From an uncultured bacterium (GTDB lineage: Bacteria; Cloacimonadota; Cloacimonadia; Cloacimonadales; Cloacimonadaceae), in contig CALLHY010000038.1 of NCBI GenBank assembly GCA_938009275.1, positions 1 through 64,000 of the forward strand: a DNA stretch of 64,000 nucleotides, in the 5' to 3' direction. Within the stretch, counting starts at the first letter, position 1; each line of letters starts with the position of its first letter. Positions 52,129 through 60,843 of this stretch are shown piece by piece. The notes under the pieces were generated by a model. That model was given only the letters and a program-made list of their open reading frames with translations. It did not search any database and had not been told where the DNA came from. Position numbers and translations under genes: made by a program.

Positions 52129-53358
52129 ATGAAAGTAGTGTGGTTGTGCCATTTTAGTAATAAGAACATTCAAGCTAAGCTGAAGCTGAATCCAAGAATT
52201 AAGTGTCACGATTTTGCGCCTTGGATTACGGACACAATAAAGCAGTTTCAGAACTGCGATGATGTAGATCTGCATATTGTATCTCCCCATAAGGGTATGA
52301 GAGAGTTGATACAGGAATTCTTAATTGATGGAATCCACTATCACTTCTTTAAGTGTGACATACCTTTCGTTCATCAGAAGTACTGGAAACTAAAGGGCAT
52401 TTATCTAAACAGATTCGTGCGGGATAAGTTCTTGCCAAATAAGATGATGGTAAGAATCATCATGAATAAAATACAGCCTGATGTTATTCACCTCCAGGGG
52501 GCTGAAAACCCGTATTATTCATCAGCAATCCTGCAGTTTAATGGAGTTTATCCTGTTGTTGTAAATCTGCAACGAATGAATCTTGACTTCAGTTTCGGGA
52601 GCACAGCGAAAGCTTTGAACAGGGAGCATACTGAAAAACTAATCCTTAGTAGCTTTAGGCACTTTGGTGTAAGAACAAAGAAGATGAGAGACGACTTCCT
52701 GACATACAATAATCAGGCGATTACACACTGGATGAACTTCGCATTTCAAGACGTGAAGCCAATATCTGTTCCAAAGGAGTATGATATTGTTTTTTTTGGA
52801 AGAGTATGCAAAGAGAAGGGTATTGAGGATTTGTTACATGCTCTAAGCATTGTCCGGAAAGAAGTAACTGATGTTAAGCTATGTGTTATTGGCAATGTTA
52901 TGATGGATTATCGAAGTTATCTAGATCAACTCATCAAGACGCTTGATATTGAAGGTTGCGTGACATGGAAGGGGCACTTGCCAACCCTGAAGGATGTCCA
53001 CATTGAGACTTCGAAAGCGAGAATTTGTGTCCTTCCTACTCATTATGACATAATTCCAGGAACCATAATAGAGAGCATGCAACTAGCAATCCCAGTGGTT
53101 AGTTATAGAACCGGAAGCATACCTGAGTTAAATGCTGACAGGGAAAACATCCTCTTGTGCGACAAAGGCGATATTTCCGGTTTGGCTAACAATGTCGTCA
53201 AGCTACTTTCAGATGATTCGTTATATCGCACAATGGCTAATAGGGGACTGGAATGCGTTGATGAGTGGTTTGCCGGTGAAAGTATTTTAAGGCAACACTT
53301 GGAATGTTACAGAGCAAGCATAGACGATTTTTATGAACTAAGAAAATCTAGGAGGTAG
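52129..53358 (+). CDS. Family 4 glycosyltransferase
   Basis: The protein has about 409 residues from the ATG at 52129, six bases after AGGTG; a GTG nine bases upstream is possible. The C-terminal GT4 domain is clear: YDIVFFGRVCKEKGIEDLLHAL, then THYDIIPGTIIESMQLAIPVV, which holds the EX7E-type segment. No membrane helix. It adds a sugar to the repeat unit. Confidence 0.86.
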   Translation: MKVVWLCHFSNKNIQAKLKLNPRIKCHDFAPWITDTIKQFQNCDDVDLHIVSPHKGMRELIQEFLIDGIHYHFFKCDIPFVHQKYWKLKGIYLNRFVRDKFLPNKMMVRIIMNKIQPDVIHLQGAENPYYSSAILQFNGVYPVVVNLQRMNLDFSFGSTAKALNREHTEKLILSSFRHFGVRTKKMRDDFLTYNNQAITHWMNFAFQDVKPISVPKEYDIVFFGRVCKEKGIEDLLHALSIVRKEVTDVKLCVIGNVMMDYRSYLDQLIKTLDIEGCVTWKGHLPTLKDVHIETSKARICVLPTHYDIIPGTIIESMQLAIPVVSYRTGSIPELNADRENILLCDKGDISGLANNVVKLLSDDSLYRTMANRGLECVDEWFAGESILRQHLECYRASIDDFYELRKSRR

Positions 53359-53360
53359 CG

Positions 53361-54059
53361 TTGTTAGCTGTCATTCTTTCTGGCGGATTTGGTTCTCGCC
53401 TAAAGCCTTTTACCGGGGCAATACCTAAGCCTCTGCTGCCAATTGGAGATAAAGCTCTTTTGGAGATACAGATTGAACAGCTAAGAAGCTATGGGTTCAA
53501 TGAAATAGTCTTAGCTACTAATTATAAGTCCCGATACATAGAAAACTTCTTTGGAGACGGCTCAATGTACGACGTTAAGCTGACCATCAGTAAAGAAGAT
53601 GTGCCATTAGGTACAGCTGGACCTCTGGCATTGTTGCATGACCATATTAAAGAGCCATTTCTTGTGATGAACGGCGATATACTAACTAAGCTTAATTATG
53701 CAAATCTCTATGAATTTGCCTCCGCACAAGAGTCTATTATGACTATTGGTACTAAGGACATCATCACTCCAAGCAGGTTTGGCAACATATTTTACGATGG
53801 CGACCAAATAATTGGGGTCGAAGAGAAGCCAAACATCAAGCAAACTATCATTGCTGGAATCTATGTTTTTACGCCAGATGCGTTAGCCTTTATACCCAAG
53901 GGACAACATTTTGGTATGGATGAGCTTATCCTTGCACTACTGCACAACAAGCAAAAGATAAGCCACTACAATATAGAGGAATTCTGGCTGGACATTGGTA
54001 AATTGGATGACTACTCAGCTGCTCAGGAAGTTTATGAGACCCATTTTTTGGAGATTTAA
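53361..54059 (+). CDS. Sugar-1-phosphate nucleotidylyltransferase (PtmE-like)
   Basis: The 232-residue protein starts with TTG after AGGAGG. Motifs are AVILSGGFGSRLKPFTGAIPKPLLPIG (split at the G-rich loop 5-14 and PKP 20-22), FLVMNGDIL and GVEEKP. It lacks CBS domains and a left-handed beta-helix. It is directly followed by a LegB-type dehydratase, as in GDP-linked legionaminic-acid loci where PtmE makes the GDP-amino sugar; the nucleotide used is inferred from context only. Confidence 0.82.
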   Translation: MLAVILSGGFGSRLKPFTGAIPKPLLPIGDKALLEIQIEQLRSYGFNEIVLATNYKSRYIENFFGDGSMYDVKLTISKEDVPLGTAGPLALLHDHIKEPFLVMNGDILTKLNYANLYEFASAQESIMTIGTKDIITPSRFGNIFYDGDQIIGVEEKPNIKQTIIAGIYVFTPDALAFIPKGQHFGMDELILALLHNKQKISHYNIEEFWLDIGKLDDYSAAQEVYETHFLEI

Positions 54060-54062
54060 ATA

Positions 54063-55040
54063 ATGAAAGCATTAGTAACAGGTGCCGATGGCTTTATCGG
54101 CTCTCACTTAACGGAAGCTTTGTTGCAAGAGGGATACGAAGTGAAAGCCCTATCCCAATATAACTCATTTAACTACTGGGGTTGGCTGGAAGACCTTAGC
54201 CCACGGCCAGAACTGGAAGTTGTTTGCGGTGATATTCGTGACCCACACTTCTGTAAGTATATTAGCAAAGATGTGGACATCATTTTTCATCTGGCAGCAC
54301 TGATAGCTATCCCATACTCATACGTAGCTCCCGATAGCTATGTGGATACCAATGTAAAGGGAACCCTGAATATCTGCCAGGCGGCGATGGAGAATGGCAT
54401 AAAGCGCATTATCTGTACATCTACCAGCGAGGTATATGGAACCGCCAGGTATGTGCCAATTGATGAAAACCATCCTCTGCAGCCTCAATCTCCTTATAGC
54501 GCCAGCAAAATAGGTGCCGATGCCATTGCGATGAGTTTTTACAATGCGTTTAAGCTTCCCTTAACTATTGCGCGCCCCTTTAACACCTATGGCCCCCGCC
54601 AGTCGGCAAGAGCAGTTATACCTACTATTATCAGCCAAATTGCATCTGGTATACAAGAGATTAAGCTGGGCGATACCAGCCCCACCAGAGATTTTAATTA
54701 TGTGGAAGATAGCTGCAAGGGCTTCATTGCCCTTGCCAATTGCGAAAAGGCTATTGGCGAAACCATTAATATCGGCTCGAATTACGAGATATCTATACAA
54801 GATACTCTCGAACTAATAAAGGACATAATGCAGAGCGATGTTCAGTTCATTACCGATGAACAGCGTATACGCCCTGAGAACTCGGAAGTATTCAGGCTGT
54901 GGTGCGATAACACCAAGATACATAGCTTAACCGGGTTTATGCCCAAGTACTCCATTAGAGAAGGCTTGGAAAAGACGGTAGAGTGGTTCTTAAAACCGGA
55001 AAACCTGGCTAAGTATAAGCCCGGTTTATATAATGTTTAG
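54063..55040 (+). CDS. legB: LegB-type NDP-GlcNAc 4,6-dehydratase (SDR)
   Basis: The 325-residue extended SDR has VTGADGFIGSHLTEAL (NAD motif), HLAALIAIPYSYVAPDSYVDTN, the catalytic SEVYGTA and YSASK (Tyr/Lys), and TRDFNYVEDSCKGF. The pattern AIPYSY...DTNVKGT and QSARAVIPTII is that of LegB, which acts on GDP-GlcNAc in the legionaminic-acid pathway. Its TAG stop coincides with the first base of an inserted cassette (55040). Confidence 0.88.
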   Translation: MKALVTGADGFIGSHLTEALLQEGYEVKALSQYNSFNYWGWLEDLSPRPELEVVCGDIRDPHFCKYISKDVDIIFHLAALIAIPYSYVAPDSYVDTNVKGTLNICQAAMENGIKRIICTSTSEVYGTARYVPIDENHPLQPQSPYSASKIGADAIAMSFYNAFKLPLTIARPFNTYGPRQSARAVIPTIISQIASGIQEIKLGDTSPTRDFNYVEDSCKGFIALANCEKAIGETINIGSNYEISIQDTLELIKDIMQSDVQFITDEQRIRPENSEVFRLWCDNTKIHSLTGFMPKYSIREGLEKTVEWFLKPENLAKYKPGLYNV

Positions 55041-55494
55041 TCCACGAATTTCACAAATTTCCACGAATGGGTTAACCTGTGGGTAACATTCATCACGAAC
55101 TGATATTGAAGGATGAATGCTATAAGATTATAGGTGCATGCATGGCAGTACATAGAGAATTAGGTTGTGGATTTTTAGAGCCGGTATATCAAGAAGCTCT
55201 GGCCATAGAGTTCCAGTTACAGGATATTCCATTTCGTAAGGAAGTGGATCTTAACATCACTTACAAAAAACATATCCTAAGTAAGTGTTACAAGGCAGAC
55301 TTTATCTGCTATGATCAGGTTATCGTTGAACTTAAAGCCGTGTGTATGTTTGGAAGTGATCATGCTTCTCAAATACTAAACTACTTAAAAGCAACCGGAC
55401 TAAAAGTTGGGTTATTAGTTAACTTCGGTACAACCAGCTTGCAAAGTCAGCGCTTCATTCTGTGAATTAGTGCAAATTAGTGAAATTCGTGGAC
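55040..55494. mobile_element. Cassette bounded by terminal inverted repeats and carrying a GxxExxY gene
   Basis: The left end begins GTCCACGAATTTCACAAATT. The right end, read on the opposite strand, begins GTCCACGAATTTCACTAATT. The ends are inverted copies over about 20 bases with one mismatch, 455 bp apart. The only gene inside is a GxxExxY protein. No transposase is present, so movement would need help in trans. It is inserted exactly at the legB stop. Related ends occur at 57131-57290 and 21223-21252. Confidence 0.7.
55079..55465 (+). CDS. GxxExxY family protein
   Basis: The 128-residue protein starts with GTG 55079. The family signature is clear: IIGACMAVHRELGCGFLEPVYQEAL (GxxExxY at GFLEPVY), then KADFICYDQVIVELKAV, which resembles a PD-(D/E)xK nuclease core, and GLKVGLLVNFG near the end. 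Function is unproven in the family. It is the sole gene of an inverted-repeat cassette and unrelated to the sugar pathway around it. Confidence 0.9.
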   Translation: MGNIHHELILKDECYKIIGACMAVHRELGCGFLEPVYQEALAIEFQLQDIPFRKEVDLNITYKKHILSKCYKADFICYDQVIVELKAVCMFGSDHASQILNYLKATGLKVGLLVNFGTTSLQSQRFIL

Positions 55495-55522
55495 AAGAAT
55501 AAACCATCAAAGGTGCAATTAT

Positions 55523-56668
55523 ATGGCATATAAGATTCCTCTTTTTGACTTGAACTTCGATGAGGCAGAAGCAAAAGCTGCCTATGACGTGATTAAAAGC
55601 GGCTGGATTTCCACCGGCCCAAAATGTATCGCGTTTGAAGATAAGTTTGCCGGAATGCTTGGAGCAAAGCATGCTATCAGCTTGGCAAATTGCACTGTAG
55701 CCTTGCATTTGGCATTGGTTATTCTGGGTATCAAGGGTGGAGACGAGGTTATAGTTCCATCTCTTACTTTTGTCGCCACAGCCAATGCGGTAAAATATGT
55801 GAATGCTACGCCCGTGTTTGCTGATGTTGTATCTAACGATATCCTAACTATAGATCCCAAAGACATAAAGGCAAAGATTACGCCAAAAACCAAAGCCATA
55901 ATAGTAATGCATTATGCCGGGTTCCCGTGCCAGATGGACGAGATTATGGAAATTGCCAGAGAGCATAATCTCAAGGTTGTGGAAGATGCTTGCCACGGCC
56001 CCTTATCTGAGTACAAAGGAAAGAAACTTGGCACTATTGGAGACATCGGCTGTTTTAGCTTTTTCTCAAACAAAAACATCAGCACTGGCGAGGGCGGCAT
56101 GCTGGTTACCAATAATATAGAATATGATGCTCAGGCAAGACTGCTACGATCTCATGGGATGACCACCATGTCTTTCCAACGCGCTTCCGGTCACGCCACT
56201 GCATACGATGTTGTTCGCTTAGGTTATAACTACCGTATGGACGATATTCATGCAGCCATAGGGTTGGCACAATTAGAAAAAATTGAGGCTGATCTTAAGC
56301 AAAGAGCAAAGGTAAGGTCTTGGTACCAAGATTCATTAACTGGCTTATCGGGAGTAATTGTCCCATTTGAGTATCATGAAGGATTTGTTACTAATTATGT
56401 GTTTCCCATCGTGCTAGCCCCTGAACTTAGTAATTTTCGTGATACTATTCGTAATGAAATGCACGAAAATGGTATCCAAACAAGCATCCATTATCCGGCA
56501 GCCCATCTCTTTTCCATATTTAGTAATAGCCCCCGATTGCCAGTTACTGAGTATGTGTCAGAGAGTTTAATAACCCTTCCCATGTATGCATCTCTTTCAG
56601 AAGCTCAGGTGGGGTATATTACAGAAATCCTTGGATTGTCAGTTTCAACAAAACTCTTAAACGATTAG
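55523..56668 (+). CDS. DegT/DnrJ/EryC1 sugar aminotransferase
   Basis: The 381-residue PLP enzyme has IPLFDLNFDEAEAKA, LANCTVALHLAL, DEVIVPSLTFVATANAV, VVEDACHGP and the Lys-bearing GCFSFFSNKNISTGEGG. It forms a 4-amino-4,6-dideoxy (perosamine/PseC-like) sugar from a 4-keto precursor. It lies between legB and legC, so two aminotransferases may serve two different products. Exact substrate unknown. Confidence 0.85.
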   Translation: MAYKIPLFDLNFDEAEAKAAYDVIKSGWISTGPKCIAFEDKFAGMLGAKHAISLANCTVALHLALVILGIKGGDEVIVPSLTFVATANAVKYVNATPVFADVVSNDILTIDPKDIKAKITPKTKAIIVMHYAGFPCQMDEIMEIAREHNLKVVEDACHGPLSEYKGKKLGTIGDIGCFSFFSNKNISTGEGGMLVTNNIEYDAQARLLRSHGMTTMSFQRASGHATAYDVVRLGYNYRMDDIHAAIGLAQLEKIEADLKQRAKVRSWYQDSLTGLSGVIVPFEYHEGFVTNYVFPIVLAPELSNFRDTIRNEMHENGIQTSIHYPAAHLFSIFSNSPRLPVTEYVSESLITLPMYASLSEAQVGYITEILGLSVSTKLLND

Positions 56669-56683
56669 GTAGTTTGGATTAGT

Positions 56684-58000
56684 ATGAATTACAACTTGAT
56701 AATAGATTTCATAAAGTCGCTGTATCCGGATACTGAACCAATTCCACTTCATGCCCCCCATTTTGGAGGCAATGAGAAGAAGTATCTGGAAGAATGCATC
56801 AACAGCACTTTTGTCTCTTCGGTGGGGAAATATGTAGATAAATTCGAAGAGCACATCAGGAACTATACTGGGGCAAAGTATGCAATTGCCACAGTAAACG
56901 GCACAGCAGCTCTGCATATTGCATTGAAGCTGGCGGGAGTGGAGACTGGAGATTTGGTTATCACCCAACCGCTAACTTTTGTAGCCACTTGCAATGCCAT
57001 TTCTTATTGTGGGGCTGAGCCCATATTTGTGGATATAGACAGAAAGACGCTTGGCATGTCGGCAGATGCATTGGAACGCTGGCTATCCACAAATACCATA
57101 ATCGAGAATGGTGCTTGTTACTATAAGGGAGTCCACGTATTACACCAATTACACAAATCTCAAAGGATACCTGGACAGGTTTTTTCCAAACAAAGTGATG
57201 AATTATCTGAGGGTGGAGCAAGGGGAGCTAAATCATGCTCATCAGAATTTGAAGATACTCAATGCGTGAAGATTAGTGATATTAGCGGACTAAGAAAAAT
57301 AACTGCCTGCGTGCCTATGCACACCTTCGGACATCCATGCGAGATTGACAGGATTGCCGATATCTGCAAGCGATATCACATTGCTTTGGTGGAGGATTCT
57401 GCAGAATCTATCGGCAGCTACTATAAGGGTAGGCATACTGGCACCTTTGGCAAGATTGGCATTCTTAGCTTTAATGGCAATAAAACCATCACCACTGGTG
57501 GCGGGGGTATGATTATTACTAATGATGATGTTTTGGGACCCCTGGCAAAACACATCACTACTACGGCAAAGAAACCCCACCCATGGAAGTTTGAACATGA
57601 CATTATTGGCTATAACTACCGGATGCCAAACATTAATGCAGCTCTGGGGTGTGCTCAGATGGAAATGCTACCGGAGTTTCTTGCCAATAAGCGGGAAACT
57701 GCATCTCAGTATAAAGCTTTCTTTCAAACAATCTCCTCTGTGGAGTTTGTTACTGAGCCAAAGGATTGCATATCAAACTTTTGGCTAAACGCCATTCTGC
57801 TGCCTGATGAAGCGCATCGGGATGCATTTTTGAAGGCCAGTAACGATGCCAGAGTGATAACCCGCCCAGCATGGATACTGATGAATGAACTGGTGATGTT
57901 TAGCAAGGCAGAGTGTGGAGATATCACAGTTGCAGAAGAAATTGCTGCCCGCCTAGTGAATCTCCCTAGTTCCTTTCGCAAAACAAAGAGAGATGCATAG
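56684..58000 (+). CDS. legC: LegC-like aminotransferase carrying an in-frame insertion
   Basis: The 438-residue DegT-family enzyme has the LegC pattern: PLHAPHFGGNEKKYLEECIN, TFVSSVGKYVD, TVNGTAALHIAL, VPMHTFGHPCEID, VEDSAESIGS and SFNGNKTITTGGGG (Lys). It should aminate the LegB product. Between CYYKG and LRKITACVPM there are about 54 extra residues, encoded by a 160-bp insertion with the same inverted ends as the cassette upstream of it. Without it the length would be about 384, normal for LegC. The reading frame is kept, and all catalytic motifs remain. Confidence 0.85.
   Translation: MNYNLIIDFIKSLYPDTEPIPLHAPHFGGNEKKYLEECINSTFVSSVGKYVDKFEEHIRNYTGAKYAIATVNGTAALHIALKLAGVETGDLVITQPLTFVATCNAISYCGAEPIFVDIDRKTLGMSADALERWLSTNTIIENGACYYKGVHVLHQLHKSQRIPGQVFSKQSDELSEGGARGAKSCSSEFEDTQCVKISDISGLRKITACVPMHTFGHPCEIDRIADICKRYHIALVEDSAESIGSYYKGRHTGTFGKIGILSFNGNKTITTGGGGMIITNDDVLGPLAKHITTTAKKPHPWKFEHDIIGYNYRMPNINAALGCAQMEMLPEFLANKRETASQYKAFFQTISSVEFVTEPKDCISNFWLNAILLPDEAHRDAFLKASNDARVITRPAWILMNELVMFSKAECGDITVAEEIAARLVNLPSSFRKTKRDA
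57131..57290. mobile_element. MITE-like 160-bp element inserted in frame in legC
   Basis: The left end reads GTCCACGTATTACACCAATT. The right end on the opposite strand reads GTCCGCTAATATCACTAATC. Both match the ends of the 55040-55494 cassette apart from a few substitutions. The interior is unlike the GxxExxY gene. It is translated as part of LegC, giving a low-complexity segment (SDELSEGGARGAKSCSSEFE). Confidence 0.65.
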
Positions 58001-59071
58001 ATGATGCATCAATCCAGACTGATAGTAGGAGGTGAGTTTGTTGTTTCCCCTACCGTTGCTTTTGGCCTTAAGCATGGTCAGTTTTCAACCTATGGAACCA
58101 AGGCAAAGCATTACAACCAATACTATACTTTTGGAGCATACTATTCCATAAAAGTAATAATTGACAGCCTAAGAATGCTGCCCAATGAGTTTGTTCTACT
58201 TCCTTCATATCTGTGCCCATCAATAATTGAACCTTTTGCTCAGGCGGGGGTGAAGTATGATTTCTACAAAATGAACGAAGGTCTGCTCCCAGATTTGGAG
58301 GATATCGAACGTAAAGCAGTTAATGGTCTGAAAGCAGTGCTGTTTATCGACTTTTTTGGCATTCCGCAAAGAGACTATCTAGCAAACTTAGTTACAGGCC
58401 TTCGGTCAAAAGGTATTGTTGTCATCCAAGATACCGTTCAGTCATGGCTGAATAACGAGCCTTACCTGTATGGCGATTTTTGTTTTAACAGTTTACGCAA
58501 GTTTTCGCCTTTTGAGGCTAGTGTTTTGTTTTCCAAGAATTCACTAAGTTTTAGCAGTAAAACCAAGGCTATTAGAGGTTTCTTAAGTCATAAACGCTAT
58601 GCCCAACTGCTTCGTTATGTTCATGTAAATTATGGTTTCTTTAAACCCAGTGCTTTTCTAGGGCATATCGATAAAGCAAACCGCAGTTATCATCAAGAGG
58701 GCATTATCGGCTTGCCTAAACTAAACAAATGGTTACTCGACAGGATAGATTTTGCTTCCATGGGAAGAAAGCGTCGCTTAGTGTACACAAGCATGAACTC
58801 CCAATTATCTTTGCATAATGTGCTAAAGTTGGATGTCGGTGAAAATGTGCCATTAGGGTTGCCCGTTTATTTGGAAGACCGTGATAAAAAGAAAGGATTA
58901 TTCCATAGCATGGACATTCATTGTCCTGTGCATTGGCTTCTATCAGACGAGATTGATAAACAAGAACATGAGTATAGCTGGGAGTTATCCAGGCACGAGC
59001 TTACCCTGCCAGTTAACGTTAAACTTAACCAGCTACCCGAATACATACATAAACTTCAGGAGGTCTTGTGA
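58001..59071 (+). CDS. PLP-dependent aminotransferase-fold protein of a polysaccharide locus
   Basis: The 356-residue protein shows a reduced DegT-like pattern: FVLLPSYLCPSIIEPF, AVLFIDFFGIPQ, VVIQDTVQSWLN and NSLRKFSPFEASVLF, where the Lys sits where related glycan-locus aminotransferases place the PLP lysine. The large and small domain division is visible, but overall similarity to well-known groups is low. It may form an amino sugar or act on a sugar-linked amino acid. The next gene starts within its last four bases (GTGA). Confidence 0.6.
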   Translation: MMHQSRLIVGGEFVVSPTVAFGLKHGQFSTYGTKAKHYNQYYTFGAYYSIKVIIDSLRMLPNEFVLLPSYLCPSIIEPFAQAGVKYDFYKMNEGLLPDLEDIERKAVNGLKAVLFIDFFGIPQRDYLANLVTGLRSKGIVVIQDTVQSWLNNEPYLYGDFCFNSLRKFSPFEASVLFSKNSLSFSSKTKAIRGFLSHKRYAQLLRYVHVNYGFFKPSAFLGHIDKANRSYHQEGIIGLPKLNKWLLDRIDFASMGRKRRLVYTSMNSQLSLHNVLKLDVGENVPLGLPVYLEDRDKKKGLFHSMDIHCPVHWLLSDEIDKQEHEYSWELSRHELTLPVNVKLNQLPEYIHKLQEVL

Positions 59072-59619
59072 ACAGAATATTCTTAAGAGCTTTAGAACCG
59101 GATGATTATGTACTTATCTCTGAATGGCGACACGATGAAGAGATCACTTCCAGCTTGGGTGGAAACCACTATTTTGTCTCTGCAGCTAGAGAAAAGCAGT
59201 GGGTGGTGGACAAATCCACAGGCGATAATCGCCATATCTATTTGGCAATCTGCTTGTTGGAAGACAGCCGCATGATTGGCTACACAAGCATGAACAATAT
59301 AGACTTAAGAAACCTAAAGATCGAATGGGGTGGCACGATTATTGGAGATAAAAGCCTATGGGGTAAGGGATATGCCTCAGAAGCAGCAAAACTTATGCTT
59401 GCCTATATTTTTACTCAATACCCGGTGCATAAATGTTACGGCTATTGCTTACAAGAGCATGTGGTTACAGAAAAAATGTTTGTGTCACTCGGGTTCCACT
59501 TAGACGGAGTGCTCCGAGATGAAGTTTTTAAAAATGGTGAATTTAAACCTATGTTAGCATTCTCAATGCTCAGGAATGAATATATTGCCAAATATGGGAC
59601 CACTGTTAAAGCATTATGA
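59068..59619 (+). CDS. GNAT acetyltransferase (RimJ/RimL-like)
   Basis: The 183-residue protein starts with GTG (GGAGG upstream). It opens with FLRALEPDDYVLISEWRHDEEI, has the acetyl-CoA loop IIGDKSLWGKGYASEAAKLM and ends EVFKNGEFKPMLAFSMLRNEY. This form is common in nucleotide-sugar N-acetylation (PseH, FdtC-like). It may acetylate an amino sugar made by the preceding aminotransferases. It overlaps both neighbours by four bases. Confidence 0.85.
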   Translation: MNRIFLRALEPDDYVLISEWRHDEEITSSLGGNHYFVSAAREKQWVVDKSTGDNRHIYLAICLLEDSRMIGYTSMNNIDLRNLKIEWGGTIIGDKSLWGKGYASEAAKLMLAYIFTQYPVHKCYGYCLQEHVVTEKMFVSLGFHLDGVLRDEVFKNGEFKPMLAFSMLRNEYIAKYGTTVKAL

Positions 59620-60695
59620 AGTTAGGTATTAGCAGTTTGCAAGGGTTATCTGACTGGCAACAGATGTACAGTCAACTACCAACTCACTCTCAATCCCCTT
59701 TTTTCTCTCCCGGCTATTATCAGGCGTACCAAGCAGTTGATCAGGGTGAAGTGGAGTGTTTCTGGGCATATCAGGATAAGCATAATTACTTCATTTATCC
59801 ATACATAAAGAAAAGTATAAATGCCTTGGGTTATAACCTAGGTGATGAATACTTCGACATCTCGGGTGCCTATGGGTATAATGGTCCTTTGGGAGTGGCA
59901 ACAGATGATGCTGTTACCAAATGTTTTAATGAGCAGCTATGCCAACATTTGCACCAAAGCAAGGTGGTAACAGAGTTTGTTCGCTATTGTCCTATCACAG
60001 AGAACCGCAGGTTTCATACTTATACCAGGCAGATTGATGTGTTGGATAACGTGTATGTTACGCTTGAAAACGGACTGGACTGGATTTGGAACGAATCTTT
60101 GGGAAGAAGGGTTAGAACTGCTGTCCGCAAGGGTGAATCTTACAATCTACGCAGCGCATTCTTCTGGGGTGAGGCAATCACTACTGAAGAGCTAATGTGT
60201 TTCTACAATATATACACCAGCACAATGGACAGGAATTCGGCAGACGGCTTTTACTATTTTGATTTTGAGTTCTTTGCCGGAATGCGTAAGTATATGGGAA
60301 AAATGTTGTTGCTTGCCATCACGTATCTGGGAGATGTAGCCATAACCTCTGAGTTGGTGATTCTAGAGGGTTCTAATTCTTTTGGTTTTTTGGGTGGCAC
60401 CCTTAGTGAATACTACAGCTACAAGGCAAACACCTTCCAACGATGGGAATTACTGAAGTACTTGTCCTCTATTGGCATTAAGAAGTACTCTATGGGCGGT
60501 GGAGCAACAAGAGGCGATAGCATTTACGATTATAAGATGAGTTTTGCGAAGGGTTGTGAGAACCCTTTTTTTATAGGTACAAAAGTGCATATTCCAGATG
60601 TATATGAAGAAATCCGGATTCAGTGGGCGGCAAAGTATCCAAAAGCCGCAGAAAAGCACTCTGCTAAGCTGCAGGGTTATAGGATTATTGGCTAA
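59616..60695 (+). CDS. FemAB/GNAT-fold acyltransferase
   Basis: The 359-residue protein has the double-GNAT plan of FemAB or BioF2-like enzymes: SPFFSPGYYQAYQAV near the start, RRVRTAVRKGESYNLRSAF in the middle, and FQRWELLKYLSSIGIKKYSMGGG near residue 275-295. Such enzymes add amino acids or acyl groups to glycans or peptidoglycan. In this locus, sugar acylation or aminoacylation is likely. Substrate unknown. Confidence 0.75.
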   Translation: MKLGISSLQGLSDWQQMYSQLPTHSQSPFFSPGYYQAYQAVDQGEVECFWAYQDKHNYFIYPYIKKSINALGYNLGDEYFDISGAYGYNGPLGVATDDAVTKCFNEQLCQHLHQSKVVTEFVRYCPITENRRFHTYTRQIDVLDNVYVTLENGLDWIWNESLGRRVRTAVRKGESYNLRSAFFWGEAITTEELMCFYNIYTSTMDRNSADGFYYFDFEFFAGMRKYMGKMLLLAITYLGDVAITSELVILEGSNSFGFLGGTLSEYYSYKANTFQRWELLKYLSSIGIKKYSMGGGATRGDSIYDYKMSFAKGCENPFFIGTKVHIPDVYEEIRIQWAAKYPKAAEKHSAKLQGYRIIG

Positions 60696-60723
60696 GATGA
60701 TAACAGGATGCTTACTGTGTTAT

Positions 60724-60787
60724 GCTTGCGATACGCTTGCGCCTCCCTGCCTTTTGCTGGGAATCGCAACGGCATCGCAACGGTATC
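60724..60787. repeat. Diverged family A palindrome
   Basis: The left side (60724-60741) has TTGCGATACGCTTGCG; the right side (60765-60787) has two 11-nt units CGCAACGGCAT and CGCAACGGTAT. The spacer shares CCTGC and TTTTGCTGGGA with the copy at 3101-3157. It lies in the 148-base gap after the FemAB-like gene. Confidence 0.7.
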
Positions 60788-60843
60788 TCATTAAGCAGGG
60801 CTTTTCAAAAGACGCAAGGATAGGCATAGGATGAAAGCATAGG

